Assembly (NCBI GenBank): GCA_963978545.1
Contig: OZ021732.1
Coordinates: 59,806,714-59,870,713, forward strand
Direction: 5' to 3'
Length of the DNA stretch: 64,000 nucleotides
Source of the DNA: Linyphia triangularis
Taxonomy: Eukaryota > Arthropoda > Arachnida > Araneae > Linyphiidae
Below the pieces are notes generated by a model. It worked only from the letters and a program-made list of their open reading frames with translations, ran no database searches and was not told the origin of the DNA. Both the position numbers and the translations under genes were made by a program. Shown piece after piece: positions 51,776-63,500 of this stretch (position 1 is its first letter; every line of letters begins with the position of its first letter).

Positions 51776-51780
51776 TGTTC

Positions 51781-52020
51781 CCCTCAAAACTTGATAGAGT
51801 GCATTTCCATCCACAACAAGTCTATGTCTCGAGTTTCAACTCTACTAGTTGGCGGCAAGTGGGTTAATTAGTCCTCATATGCCCTATAAAAGTGTATGCC
51901 AGAAACTTCAATTTGATGATAGTCCCTAAAGCTTGGATAGAATGCTTGGTCATCAATGAGTCTATCTTCCATGTTTCAGATCGATAGTAGGATGACAAGT
52001 GAGTTTACTTGCACTTCGCA
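51781..52020. repeat. 143-bp diverged tandem duplication
   Basis: Two units start CCCTCAAAACTTGATAGAGTG (51781) and CCCTAAAGCTTGGATAGAATG (51924). They stay alignable through GTCTATGTCTC/GTCTATCTTCC, GTTTCA, AGT-GG and GGCAAGTGGGTT/GACAAGTGAGTT. GC content is above background. Origin unknown. Confidence 0.6.
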
Positions 52021-52113
52021 GATTGTTCCACCACACACGAACCCACAAGCATACAAAATTAAAGTTAATATAAAGTATTTAAAAATTGAAAATAATTTAT
52101 TATTTCCAATTAA

Positions 52114-53525
52114 GAGCAAGATTCTGAGAGATTGAGCCACTTAACATTAGGGGGTGATTCACACCATCTCCGATTGTCCCCAAAAAATTACCAGTTGCTA
52201 ATACCCTTATTAGATGATAAAATCTGAAATTATTTGTTCCGTAGTTGCACCGCTCAAATTCTATGACGTGTCAAAGATCACCTTAAAAAATTAAAAAATT
52301 TGTGTTTTTGTGACACATGAAAACTATTTTTATCCGTCTAAAACTTCCCAAGCAACTTGCCACCTGCGTTTCTTCTGTTATGGAATGTACTAGAATAGAT
52401 CTGTATAAAACATACAAAATTTATGGCCAGTCAATTGCGCAAGGTCATTCAAAGTCATGAAATGTCCAGGTTTTCATGTTTTTTACCATTTTCAAGACTG
52501 AATTATATCTTACGCATTTGATTTGTCACTTCAAACTAGGTGTCATTGGATAGAGCTATATTAGCACTATTTATTAATACATAAAACATTGAGGCAAGTT
52601 GAACACGTTGGAAGTTATTTGGGGCTAAAATCGAAAAATCTCCGAATTTGACACAAATTTGAGCTCGTATATCTTGCTGCGGGAACAATATATTGGTACA
52701 ACGCTGACACTATTTAAACACTCTTTTATTTTACTTTATGAGAAATTAAACTTTATTGAGGCAAGTTGAAGAGAAAAAAATAAATGATTTTTTTTGTTGC
52801 ACCCCATCCTTACATATTACTGCATTACTGTTTTCATTCATGTTTTCAAAAATTAATCGGTTTTCACTTCACTCTTCCTCATGTTTATAACAATTGCTTG
52901 TAGTACGTCTTTTAAGCTAGGAACTTTGACTGGATCGGCTCCAGAAAGTTGCAAAGGACCAAAGAAAACTGAGCTTCGGATCACGCAATGGCCACTTAAA
53001 CTCATCAGCTCCTCTCTGATGAAGAAATTTCATTTTAAAACGTCATCCCCACAATCTTCTAGTAGTTTACTAATGTAAATCCGTTTAGTATATATAGGAC
53101 AGCGTAAAAAGAATGGGGCCGAATTTTATATCCCCATTTCTTATCTGGAATTAGCTTTATCTCTTTTATGATATTCTCCATTTGTTAGGGGACAGTAATT
53201 TGGATTTCAACTTTAAATTCACCATGCAATCAGTTCCAGGCACAAGTCAGGCCCCACTTTATAGACGAAGACAATGTCACTTAGCCATAAATTTATAACT
53301 CTGAAGTTTTGCCCAGAAAAAAATTGCTCATCAACATTTGAAATTGCAGAGGATTTGTCCCTACATATTGCTATAGAGAAGAACATCAAATTTCTAAAAT
53401 AATAACTAGTTAAGACAAAACCAGAAGTGCATTTGCAAAAAGAATGGAAGCAAGGACAAAAAAGACTAATTAAGAAATTACTGCAGATTTTGAAGAACCC
53501 ACTATAGAGAATAGAAATTGCATCT
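52114..53525 (+). repeat. Left inverted arm of the TTAA element
   Basis: Pairs base for base, with scattered substitutions and small indels, with 53872-55280. It includes TTGAGGCAAGTTGAA blocks and a GAGCTCGTATATCTTGCTG block mirrored in the right arm. The match fades at about 53525, next to the minus-strand stop codon in the loop. Confidence 0.9.
52940..53059 (-). pseudogene. Protein-like arm fragment, left copy (frameshifted)
   Basis: Minus-strand counterpart of the right-arm fragment at 54345-54470. One base is missing after GATGACGT relative to the right copy, which shifts the frame before the conserved KFLHQRGADEFKWP part. If the minus-strand gene in the loop continued past its stop through splicing, this segment lies downstream in the right orientation and order to be its next exon. 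Confidence 0.35.
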
Positions 53526-53870
53526 ATTCATGCCATCTAAATACCTGATTGTCTCCAATGATTCCAAGATAAAATTCGTCATCTTGTTCAATGACTTCAT
53601 CTTCAATAACACTGCATATTTCAATCGTACCTTTCATTCTGTGAAAATGTGACATAACTTGTTCCCGTGTCAAATATTCATTTGAACAAAATTTCTTCTT
53701 TCCATCAACTGTGAGATTTCTCACCATACTTGCAACAGTTTTGGGTGTTAATTTACTTCCTGTTTTATTTCCTTTGTTGAAGTATTCTAATTTTTTTTTT
53801 ATTTTGGTTCAAACGTGTAACTTTCCTTTTGGGTTTCAGTGCCCATCCTTCTTTGAGTACAAAACTTGAT
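53524..53870 (-). pseudogene. Degraded transposon-associated protein in the palindrome loop
   Basis: Minus-strand coding remnant filling the loop. A first part includes EGWALKPKRKVTRF. A frame change at the 10-base T run (53791-53800) leads into GNKTGSKLTPKTVASMV (in frame upstream of ATG 53727), then YLTREQVMSHFHRMKG, and an acidic segment DEFYLGIIGDNQ before TAG at 53524-53526. From memory, the order GW-LK, VTRF, G--TG-K--P--V, LT--QV-S-F-R resembles the C-terminal part of uncharacterised, often zinc-finger-annotated proteins that are multicopy in cnidarian, fish and arthropod genomes and are thought to belong to transposons. A CAG|GTATTT donor-like site (GT at 53544-53543) precedes the stop. 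Function unknown. Confidence 0.5.
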
Positions 53871-53871
53871 T

Positions 53872-55280
53872 ATATGTAATTTTTAATATCTGTAGTGGGT
53901 TCGTCAAAAGCTACAGTAATTTCATAATTGGTCTGTTTTGTGACTGCTTCCATTCTTTTTGCAAATGCACTTCTGGTTTTGTCTTAACTAGTTATTATTT
54001 TAGAAATTTGATGTTCTTCTCTACAGCAATATGTAGGGACAGTTTCAAATGCTCTGCAGTTTCAAATGTTGATGAGCAATTTTTTTTCTGGGCAAAACAT
54101 CAGAGTTATAAATTTATGGCTGAGTGACATTGTCTTCGTCTATAAGGTGTGGCCTGACTTGTGCCTGGAACTGATTGCATGGTGAATTTGCAGTTGAAAT
54201 TCAAATTACTGTCCCCTAACAAATGGAGAATATCATAAAAGAGACAAAGCTAATTCCAGATAAGATCTGCGGTTATGAAATTCGGCCCCATTCTTTTTAC
54301 TCTGTCCGATATACAATAAACAGATTTACATTAGTAAACTACTAGAAGATTGTGGGGATGACGTGTTTAAAATGAAATTTCTTCATCAGAGAGGAGCTGA
54401 TGAGTTTAAGTGGCCATTGCGTGATCCGAAGCTCAGTTTTCATTGGTCCTTTGCAACTTTCTGGAGCCGATCCAGTCAAAGTTCCTAGCTTAAAAGATGT
54501 ACTACAAGCAATTGTTATAAACATGAGGAAGAGTGAAGTGAAAACCGATTAATTTTTGAAAACATGAATGAAAACAGTAATGCAGTAATATGTAAGGATG
54601 GGGTGCAACAAAAAAAATCATTTATTTTTTTTTTCTTCAACTTGCCTCAATAAAGTTTAATTTCTCATAAAGTATAATAAAAGAGTGTTTAAATAGTGTC
54701 AGCGTTGTACCAATATATTGTTCCCGCAGCAAGATATACGAGCTCAAATTTGTGTCAAATTCGGAGATTTTTCGATTTTAGCCCCAAATAACTTCCAACG
54801 TGTTCAACTTGCCTCAATGTTTTATGTATTAATAAATAGTGCTAATATAGCTCTATCCAATGACACCTAGTTTGAAGTGACAAACCAAACGCGCAAGATA
54901 TAATTCAGTCTTGAAAATGGTAAAAACATGAAAACCTGGACATTTCATGACTTTGAATGACCTTGCGCAATTGACTGGCCATAAATTTTGTACATGTTTT
55001 ATAAAGATCTATTCTAGTACATTCCATAACAGAAGAAATGCAGGTGGCAAGTTGCTTGTGAAGTTTTAGACGGATAAAAATAGTTTTCATGTGTCACAAA
55101 AACACCAATTTTTTCATTTTTAAAAGTGATCTTTGACACGTCATAGAATTTGAGCGGTGCAACTACGGAACAAATAATTTCAGATTTTATCATCTAATAA
55201 GGGTAGCAGCAACTGGTAATTTTTTGAGAACAATCGGAGATGGTGAATCAGGGGTTGTTCAACTTCTCAGAATCTTGCTC
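53872..55280 (-). repeat. Right inverted arm of the TTAA element
   Basis: Reverse complement of 52114-53525 with small differences. The 60-codon minus-strand frames within it (54342-54524 and 54905-55090) are mirrored or disrupted in the left arm, and I do not regard them as separate genes. Confidence 0.9.
54345..54470 (+). pseudogene. Protein-like arm fragment, right copy
   Basis: The plus-strand frame through GATGACGTG reads DDVFKMKFLHQRGADEFKWP and then a Lys/Ser-rich stretch with two Trp. From memory, a V-FMH--G----F-WP pattern follows a WYLG/WVG-like segment in the same class of uncharacterised transposon-borne proteins, and such a segment (EFYLGII) is present in the loop. It points outward from the loop, opposite to the loop gene, as expected for the inverted copy of the left-arm fragment. 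Confidence 0.35.
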
Positions 55281-55284
55281 TTAA

Positions 55285-57410
55285 GGCAACTACTAACACT
55301 CAACTATTCTCCTTCTAACTTCAAAAAATGGGATGCATAAATATGCCTAATCTCACACAGGCGTGGGTTTTCCATTCTTGGATTTACCATTCAAAGCGAC
55401 ATTTGAAAACCTACAAAAGCAATTGTATGGTGCTTATCAATTGGAGGAAAAATCTGATATAATAAACTTTAAGCAGCCATGAGATGTTCTCATGCACTTT
55501 GCAATTTGTGCATTGGAGGTGGCTTTTTTTTTTTTTTTTTTTTTTTTTTTGGAGTGACAAATTTTACACATCTCCTAAAAAGCTAAATGGGGACATGGAA
55601 TTTTATTTCATAATATGTTTTCATAATATGTTAGCACCAATACAATGATTTGAATTGAAAATTTACAATATAAGTTACAAAAAGTATAACAAAAATAATC
55701 CAAGCCAATACATTTTTAAACAGTTTATATTAAACTGAACCAATATATTCTACTCTCTTTATTTCCAGTTTTATATGTTTCCCCTTTTTAATACAAATAT
55801 TACCTTTATTTAAATAGAAAATGTTGCAGGAAGAACATTAATATAAAATGTTTTCTGAAGCACTTTAGATGTTACAAAATAACTTCAGTACCCTTTGCCA
55901 ATCAAAACAAACTGTAAATTTTGAATTTAATATTGAAAATTAACTTTAAGTGTTTAATTTTTAATGTGTAATAAAATAAACTATATTATAGGAAAAAAGT
56001 TTGTTTTTTAACATAGAAGTAAGTATATGTGCCAAGAAAAAATGCGGAACTGTGTTTCTTTACTCTCCAGTACGGTATTTATTTTCGAATAATTAATCCA
56101 TTCCACATAATTAAAATTTGTATTATAATTTTTCTTTTGTAACTTTTTAAAAGATTTGTTGTTTATATTTTACTTATTTATTATTAAAAAAATTACTTAT
56201 AATAATAAATAGGTAGGCTATTTTTTAATAACGACTTCAAGCTGTTTAAAATCATAAATGCATTAAATTTACAATTTAAATTATTTAAAATATTTAATGT
56301 CTAAAACTTAAATATGAATGTTTAAGACACTCCATTATTTTGAAGTTCAAGGAATGTTCAATTATTTAGTCCTTAAAATTCCATTTGTTTTGATTACTAT
56401 ACTCATTATAAAAAACTTACGTTATTGTGAGCAGTGACAAATCTATGATATATTACATACCTTGTTATTTTGCTACATTAAAAAAAAAATTCGAATTAGT
56501 ATATTTTAAGCACTTGAAGGAAAAAAAATTCTAAACTCATGAATTCATTAAGATTTACTCGTGATGGATTTACGAGTTAATTTTTATTCATTTATCACAT
56601 AGGTATTTAAGACAAATTTTTATTTTAAAAATAAAAATTGCTTAACTGGTCATTTTTTAAAAAACAATTCAAAGTATTTATTCATTAAAAATTTGATGTT
56701 CGTCTAAATCTGAATTTTTAACAGTGATCTCGCAAATATTTTGTAAAACTCAATTCAAAAACATTTTCGCGATGCTTCATTAGAACTACATAAAAACGCA
56801 ATCTAGTTAATTCTCATTAAATTTTTTTCAATACCACATACATTACTATAAACAATTCTAATTTTTTTTTTTCCAAAATATTATTTTCTTAGTCTGTGAT
56901 GGGATTTATTATCAATTAAATTAATGATATGATTCATAAACTTCTTAAATATGAGATAAATGTGTATTTTTTACGCAGTAGATTAAAGGTAATCAAAAAG
57001 TTGGCAATCATAAGTGATGTTGCTCATTTCATACAGTTCAATGATAACAGATATTTGATTGTTGTGTCAATTGATTTATGATTAAATATACCACACCGAG
57101 TGGACAATTTATTTTACTCGCTTGAAGGATATCAGTAAATTTTAGGCTAAAATTGTTTTTCTAGAGTATCCTTTGTTTTTAAAAATTTATAACAAAGTAT
57201 AATAAACATGTATTTTATTTTTATTTTAACATTATGTAGTAAACTGTATGAAAAAAATTGGTGCAAAATATATGCATGTTTTCAGGAAAGGGGCTTTTGT
57301 TTACCATATAATTTAAGTTTAAAGATTATTAGACATGAGGAAATTGGCAATAAAACATCTTAAAATATATAGAAAAGTAGCACTAACTTTTATGCAAATT
57401 TTATTCCAAT
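55285..57410. other. AT-rich intergenic DNA
   Basis: No gene recognised. A T27 tract lies at 55524-55550. Confidence 0.45.
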
Positions 57411-57416
57411 GTAAAT

Positions 57417-57593
57417 GATATATGTGTTAAGGAGTCTTGAATTACTCGATTTCTCAATACGTGTTAAATTACCCAATTGATATGTGAGTTAATGAGTGTT
57501 GAGAGACCCACTAAGTATGTGTGTTGAGAAGTGTTAAGTTACCCATGAGATATACGAGTTAATGAATGATGAGTGATCCAATTGATATACTGG
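57417..57593. repeat. ~35-bp minisatellite, about five units
   Basis: Diverged units built on GATATGTGAGTTAATGAGTG and GAGTGACCCAATT-like halves start near 57417, 57479, 57515, 57549 and 57584, with one shortened unit. TATRYGWGTTAA and ACCCA are the most constant parts. Confidence 0.65.
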
Positions 57594-57599
57594 ATATAG

Positions 57600-59290
57600 A
57601 ATATCAAAAATATACGATTGTTTGCATCAAAAATATCCTAGTTATATTTACCATAACGTCGTTAGATCAAATTTGAATGTAAATTGAAAATTATTTTGCA
57701 CATGAAAAACTTTCCCCTTCTTTTTGAAGGAGAGAACCAAGAAAGAAAAAAATATCTATACGTGACTATCTAATAGTATGCGGAACGATGAGCGAGCTTT
57801 GATCACGGGATGTCGTTAATTTAGACCCTGCAACTTGGAAGTGAGTTTCGGAAAGCTATAAATTTGTTCATACATTTTTTGCAACAGAATTGCTTTTTTT
57901 ATCGATGTTATTTAAATGTTCTTTCAGTAAATTATAAGTTCAAACAATTTTAATTGAGGAAGCATTTCTCTTATTAAACAAAAATACACCCAATAAAAAA
58001 AAATCATAAGTAAAAATTAGAACTATGATCTCTTTTAATATGAACACACTTTCTAAAATTAACATAAATGTGTTACTTAGTTTTGTATTTAAGTTTATAA
58101 ACTTTAATTACGCTTCACGTGCACCTTGCTATAAGAGATCCTAAACATCCATTCTCAGTAAAGTTCATAAATTAAACATAACCCCCCCCCCCCCTATAAA
58201 ATTAGAAATTCCCGTAACAAATTTATCCAAAACACCTTTTCTGCAAATCCACAAAAGTATTTGCAACAGTGAAATGACACAAAAAAACAAGTACTTATTA
58301 CTTTACTTTTTAGTAAAAAAAATAACTTTTATAACATACGAAAAGCATCAGGCACTTCAAGTGGAAAAAAATATGTTTATGCATTTTAGAAGTATTCATT
58401 TCGCACAAGATGATATTTTATCTTTTTTCGTGCGTGTTTCCGCACACTCACTTCCACAAAACACAGAAATATTTGTGCTTAAACTAAAAAAAAAAAAAAT
58501 GAGCTTCTTAACCGAATAAATTTTCTGTGGAATGTTCTTTCCCATGAATTTTCATTTCTTAGCGCAGAGCCCTAATCATAAAACAAAACCCTAAGAAACA
58601 AGAAACAGAAAGTCAGGGTGAAGAAAAAGCTTAAGATTATTTTTTTGTTTTGCCAAGCTTGAGAGAGAAAACAACAAAGACCACTCTCAAGTTTAAGAGT
58701 TATGTTGCTTTTTCCTTATTTCTACGGTTGAGACATTACCTCGCTGGTTCTACCAGTGCTATAAACCAAAGGAAATACCGAAAAGCATGAAACTTTCCCA
58801 TAAAGAAGATTCATCTATATATAAGAAAGGTTATGAAAAAAGCCGGGATCAGTGGACTAAAACTTTCAAACGAGCAACCAGGCGGCGTAAAGAAAAATAT
58901 TAGAGTAAAAAACTCTGTTTGGGTCCCTTGGGAATATAAACAGTGAATCAGCAATTTGTAAGCGATATCAACTATTTTTTGCTTCTTTGAAGTGCAATAT
59001 CTTCTCTTGAGATTGCATCATAAAAAATCTATCTATTTTGATTTGAATCACTCAAGCGCATCAATTTTTTACCTTTTACGTTCTATTTTTTAGCGTTTAA
59101 GCAATTTTAAAGATGTTCATTCAAATATAGAGGAGAGAAGTGCAAGTATTGAGGATAATCCAATGATTTGCTGGATGAGATCCTTAAGGTTATTATTGGA
59201 AAATATTTCATAGCCATTGGAGGATCCTACTGGAAAAAGTTCTTCAAATAGGTATTCATCAATCTTTTTATATCTGCATAGCCATTATAA
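57600..59290. other. AT-rich intergenic DNA
   Basis: No gene recognised. A C13 run lies at 58182-58194. The 81-codon frame at 58274-58519 ends in an A-run lysine tract without family motifs. Confidence 0.45.
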
Positions 59291-59294
59291 ATTC

Positions 59295-59296
<2 letters not shown>

Positions 59297-59332
<36 letters not shown>
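59297..59332. repeat. T36 homopolymer tract
   Basis: Thirty-six consecutive T; no adjacent retroposon body recognised. Confidence 0.9.
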
Positions 59333-59334
<2 letters not shown>

Positions 59335-59335
<1 letters not shown>

Positions 59336-60400
59336 GAATGTGAACACTTTTGTGTTTAGCATTTTAGTACTTCAAATGAGCTATTGAAATTCAATAAATA
59401 GACTTATCCTTCATTTGAATTTTATGTTCGTACATGGATCAATAATTTCTTAATTTTCTTCAAGTGAGAAGAAAGTTCTTGGCTAAAAGAAGCTATACAT
59501 ACGTTTTATGCACTCAAAATTTGAATGCGATCTTGTAAAAAGGGGACATGTGAATAGATTTTCAGCTACAGTTGTTTCCTTTGTCCAATTCAAGAAACAA
59601 GAGTCCTATTTGAATAGATGTGGTAAACAAAGAGTTATTTTAATTTATTCTGACAAATTTACCACTATTATTAATGAAGAATGAGGTATTAAATAATTCC
59701 TTAGAAATTAAAAAGTTCAAGTACAGACTGATAATTTCTGAAGAGTAGTTGTAATTTTTAAGTTTCTGATTTATTTTAAGTTTTCTACTCTTATTTATTT
59801 TCTGAATAAAAAAAATTTCTAAATTACCTTTCAAATGTGCACTAATTTAATCTATAATAACCAACGTATTTTCTATGATTGAGATCGATATTAACACTTT
59901 TCACTTTATAACTAATATGCATTAGTAACTATAAATTACACTTCACCAAAAATTAAAAATTAGCAATTTTTATTCATATCAAAACAGTACTTTACTTGTT
60001 TTATATGAAATGTATTCAAAATGTACTTAGAAACTGCCCTTTTTTCATTATTTTAGAAACTGAGTTTGTTAGTACTCCTTTACAAACAAAGCCAAATCCT
60101 AAATCAACAAACTCTATATTCCAAAATTATAACTCAAATAAATAAAACAGTATTAATCTACCAAAAGTCTTACATCTCCACGTAACAAACTAAACTACAC
60201 ACTAGTTCACCGACTTTCACACTTGGCTTCCAAGATGTAATCCATTCACAAGAATATACTACCATACAAATTCTCCGAACGCACAAAGCAATTCTGCATT
60301 TGCATTTAAGTTTCCATTACAAAGCAAGCGTTCGCTGACGTATCCATATCAAACATGACCTCCTCCCCTCTCCTCATTCCAGTAAAAGCTAAAACAACCA
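59335..60400. other. AT-rich intergenic DNA
   Basis: No gene recognised; composition rises in GC after about 60170. Confidence 0.45.
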
Positions 60401-60405
60401 TGTCT

Positions 60406-60519
60406 GAAAGCGAAATATGAGATCCCCCCACTGTACGGGCAGCGACAGTGGAAAATTTACATGTAAGCCTATAGTAATCGGATGCTTACGAAATGGGGGA
60501 ACTGAATGTTGTCGCTTTC
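60406..60519. ncRNA. Candidate multi-helix structured RNA or cis element (hypothetical)
   Basis: A GC-rich 114-bp segment with four compatible inverted pairs: GAAAGCGA (60406-60413) with TCGCTTTC (60512-60519); TCCCC (60423-60427) with GGGGA (60496-60500); CCACTGT (60428-60434) with ACAGTGG (60445-60451); and GTAAGC (60463-60468) with GCTTAC (60484-60489). Together they form a closed multibranch fold with two hairpins. No pol III terminator run of four T lies immediately downstream. It could equally be a palindromic regulatory element. Confidence 0.25.
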
Positions 60520-60544
60520 GGATGACTCTTTAGACTTTAACATA

Positions 60545-63500
60545 TACTTGTCTCCATTAGAAGGTAGAAAGCGTATTATATTTCTTTCTTATAGAAGATT
60601 GTTGATGGGTAATGGAGATATCATTGGATACTATTTTAGGTAGTGTGGTTTAAATTCATGGTGTTGCTGTTCATCATGTAAACCATTTATTGTACTTAAG
60701 TGTAGAAAATGTGGGGTTATAAAATTGATTTATTAAAGAAATCCGTTTAATGTATGTTAGAATAGTATAATATAAAGACCCAAAATAGAATTGTCGTAGG
60801 TTTTATTTAAATTTAAAATTTCAATAAACAAAATTTTTTTTTATAAAACGTGCTTCATTTTTGCATCGATGATCGTTTTAATATGCTGATGATTTTATTA
60901 TTCATATATTCTTGTAGTAACTTACTTTATTATTTTCATATGTGATAAAAAGATTTTACGTACACAAATTACTAAATCATTCTAGGTAAAAGAATTAGTG
61001 CATTAATGATTATAAAAAAAAATTAAAAAATATTATAATTCGTAGGAAATAATAGGTGGACTTATATTAAAATTTTAAATTTAGTTGATTGGTTGGGAGA
61101 ATTTAATTATTATAAATTTTTGCTTAAAAATATAAAATATGAAATAAAATAGACAATGCGATTGTCATATAGTTAGCAATTAGTATTATACTACTAAACA
61201 CCAACCAATTAAAAACGCAGATTTTTTTTTCTAACATTTAAGAAAAAAAAATCATTAATTATATTTCAATATTTTTTTAATAGATTTCTGCAAAATATAT
61301 TACTCTAATGGGTAAAAGTGTGATAGATAATAAAACATGGGAATTAATTGTAAATTGTGGAATTTTAAATTAGAATTGTTTTTATAAAATTTTAATTTCA
61401 TTCATAGATGCTATTTAAGGCCAATCATTTATTTAGTTTTTAAAACGACGAATGTGCCTTTATTTATATAAACTGATGTTTGATAATAAGAAATAAATTA
61501 GTTTTCCACAATAATCTCTTTAAAAAAAATTAGTGCGCTTTACCCAAAACAAATACTGAGCATTGGTACTTTTTTCATTAACTTACAACAGTTTATACGT
61601 TGATTTACACATATAAAAGTCAAAAAGTTGATATCCCTACTAGATCAAAACAAGAACTGAATAAATTCTTTGGAAATCATAATACTTCGTCGAGTTTTAA
61701 AATGTGTGCTGTATTTAGACTAATAAATTTTCCCGACAGAGCAATGTTGATGATGAATTTGAATTTTCAACTGAACTAAATTTCAATGACTTTTTATATC
61801 AGTGAGAGCAATATCACACAAGTCCATTAACTATGCATTTAAATGAGATATGTTGCAAAACAATACAATCAGATTGCTTGATAATTTTAAAGTACTAAGG
61901 AATGTATATTCCGGATAATAAGCCCTTTACATTTTTCTTACATTTCTATGTAAATTTGAAAAATTTCATTGCTTCCTAAAAGTGTTATTTTCAAATTAAC
62001 TTCAGATTAAAATGTTATATCAGTGTGATAAATAACTTAGTTAAATACACCAATGAAATTAAATTTCATAGTGATTAAATCACACTGGCAAAAGTTAACT
62101 TTTTAAGATCTTAAAATAAAATGCGAAACTTTTTTTTTTCTGTGAGTGCCGGCATAATTGTATTACGTAATCTCGTTAAGGTATTTCCATATATTTTAAT
62201 GTAGTTTTGTAATTGTCCTTTCAAAATAACAAGTGAATCTCAATAATGATGTATCATTAAACTTAATTAGAAAAAAGGGTGATACATGTTGTTGTTTCAA
62301 TAGTTGCAGATTAAAAGTGAGAAACAAAGATTCTGTAGCTTTTCATTGCATGATAACCATAGTAATAAGCCCATTTTTCAAGGTATAAAAGCATTTTTAA
62401 GCAATATTTTCAATATGTTCAAATATTTTGTATATTTTGTATTCAATGCTTCGTTAAATAACTTATAAGCTGTATTAAAAACCAAAACTGTTTTTATGTT
62501 ATTCCCATAATCGATTTTTTGAATTTTTTTTTGTAAGCAGACAGTACATATCCAACAAGTTTTTATATAGTGGCCACTTCAAAACAACTCTTTAAAATAT
62601 CCATCTGTTTCAATAGCAACTTAATTAAGATTAAACCTCCTTAAAGCCCCACAATGGATTAAACCTTATAATGGACTAAATTCTACAAACTGGTGATTAA
62701 TTATCCACTATTGTTAAATATAGATTGAGGCAAAGGGTATATATATGCTAAGGTGAAAGGGCAGGCTTATGTATAGGTGGATGGCACAGTATTTCAATAG
62801 TTTAATATAAATAGTAGGGAAGAGGTTAAGTGGGTAAACTTATCTTAGTTAAAATACCATAAGTGGAAGCTTTAATTAAACCTGTCAAACTTCTAAAGAG
62901 TGGTATAGGCACTGTTCGACGGAAAAAGAATGACACGATTATAAATCTCTAGTACCGATCAAATCATATAGAAATTTATTGAATAAGTGTCAACATTTTA
63001 GTTTCAACATTAAAAAGCAAACTTGTAAAAGCATCCAAAAATTACAAACTTAAAGTGTCTGGTTAATTTTCTCATAAAATGGGAATTTTTTTAATAGTTA
63101 TCTTCCAAGTGAGTGAGTTAGGAATGATTTTGTTGTAAATAAGTTAGTTAAAGTTATAAGCCTTCTTGTTTAACGGGAAAAAATTACATGATCTGTAAAG
63201 TCAAATACGTGTATGATTATTGAAATTTATAAACTGAACATATAGAATGTTTTGATGTTCAGAGAAACTACCATCTTTTCAGATGTTCATTACTTTTCCC
63301 TTTGTATTATATGAGACATATGCATGGGATGTTCAAATAAAAGGAATTTTAATAATTTATCAAATCCAAATAATATTTAAATAAAGTGTATGAAGTTTTT
63401 TATATAAACTTTTTAAATGATGAGATGTATTTTAATATAATAAATCTGAAATAAAAAGTATATTTCATTTTAAAAATTAGTGTACTTTTGAATCTTAATA

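Larger units (their letters stand above)
52110..55284. mobile_element. Long palindromic (foldback) DNA transposon with TTAA target duplication
   Basis: TTAA lies at 52110-52113 and again at 55281-55284. Between them is a 3,167-bp element whose two ends, GAGCAAGATTCTGAGA and its reverse complement, start inverted arms of about 1.4 kb. The arms look nearly identical by eye and enclose a loop of about 350 bp. Precise TTAA on both sides shows the whole palindrome moved as one unit rather than arising from two separate insertions. TTAA targeting is known for the piggyBac and Kolobok superfamilies, and the GAGCAAG terminus is not the CCC/CAC of typical piggyBac. Protein-like remnants occur in the loop and in the arms. 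I cannot assign the superfamily with certainty. Confidence 0.85.

Noticed and set aside
52881..53078. 65-codon plus-strand frame and its mirror at 54342-54524
   Set aside because: Antisense of the arm fragment KFLHQRGADEFKWP; the opposite strand has the more protein-like content.
52114..55280. Two independent insertions of the same element in opposite orientation
   Set aside because: A single TTAA duplication frames the entire palindrome and there is no TTAA-flanked junction at the centre, so one insertion explains it better.
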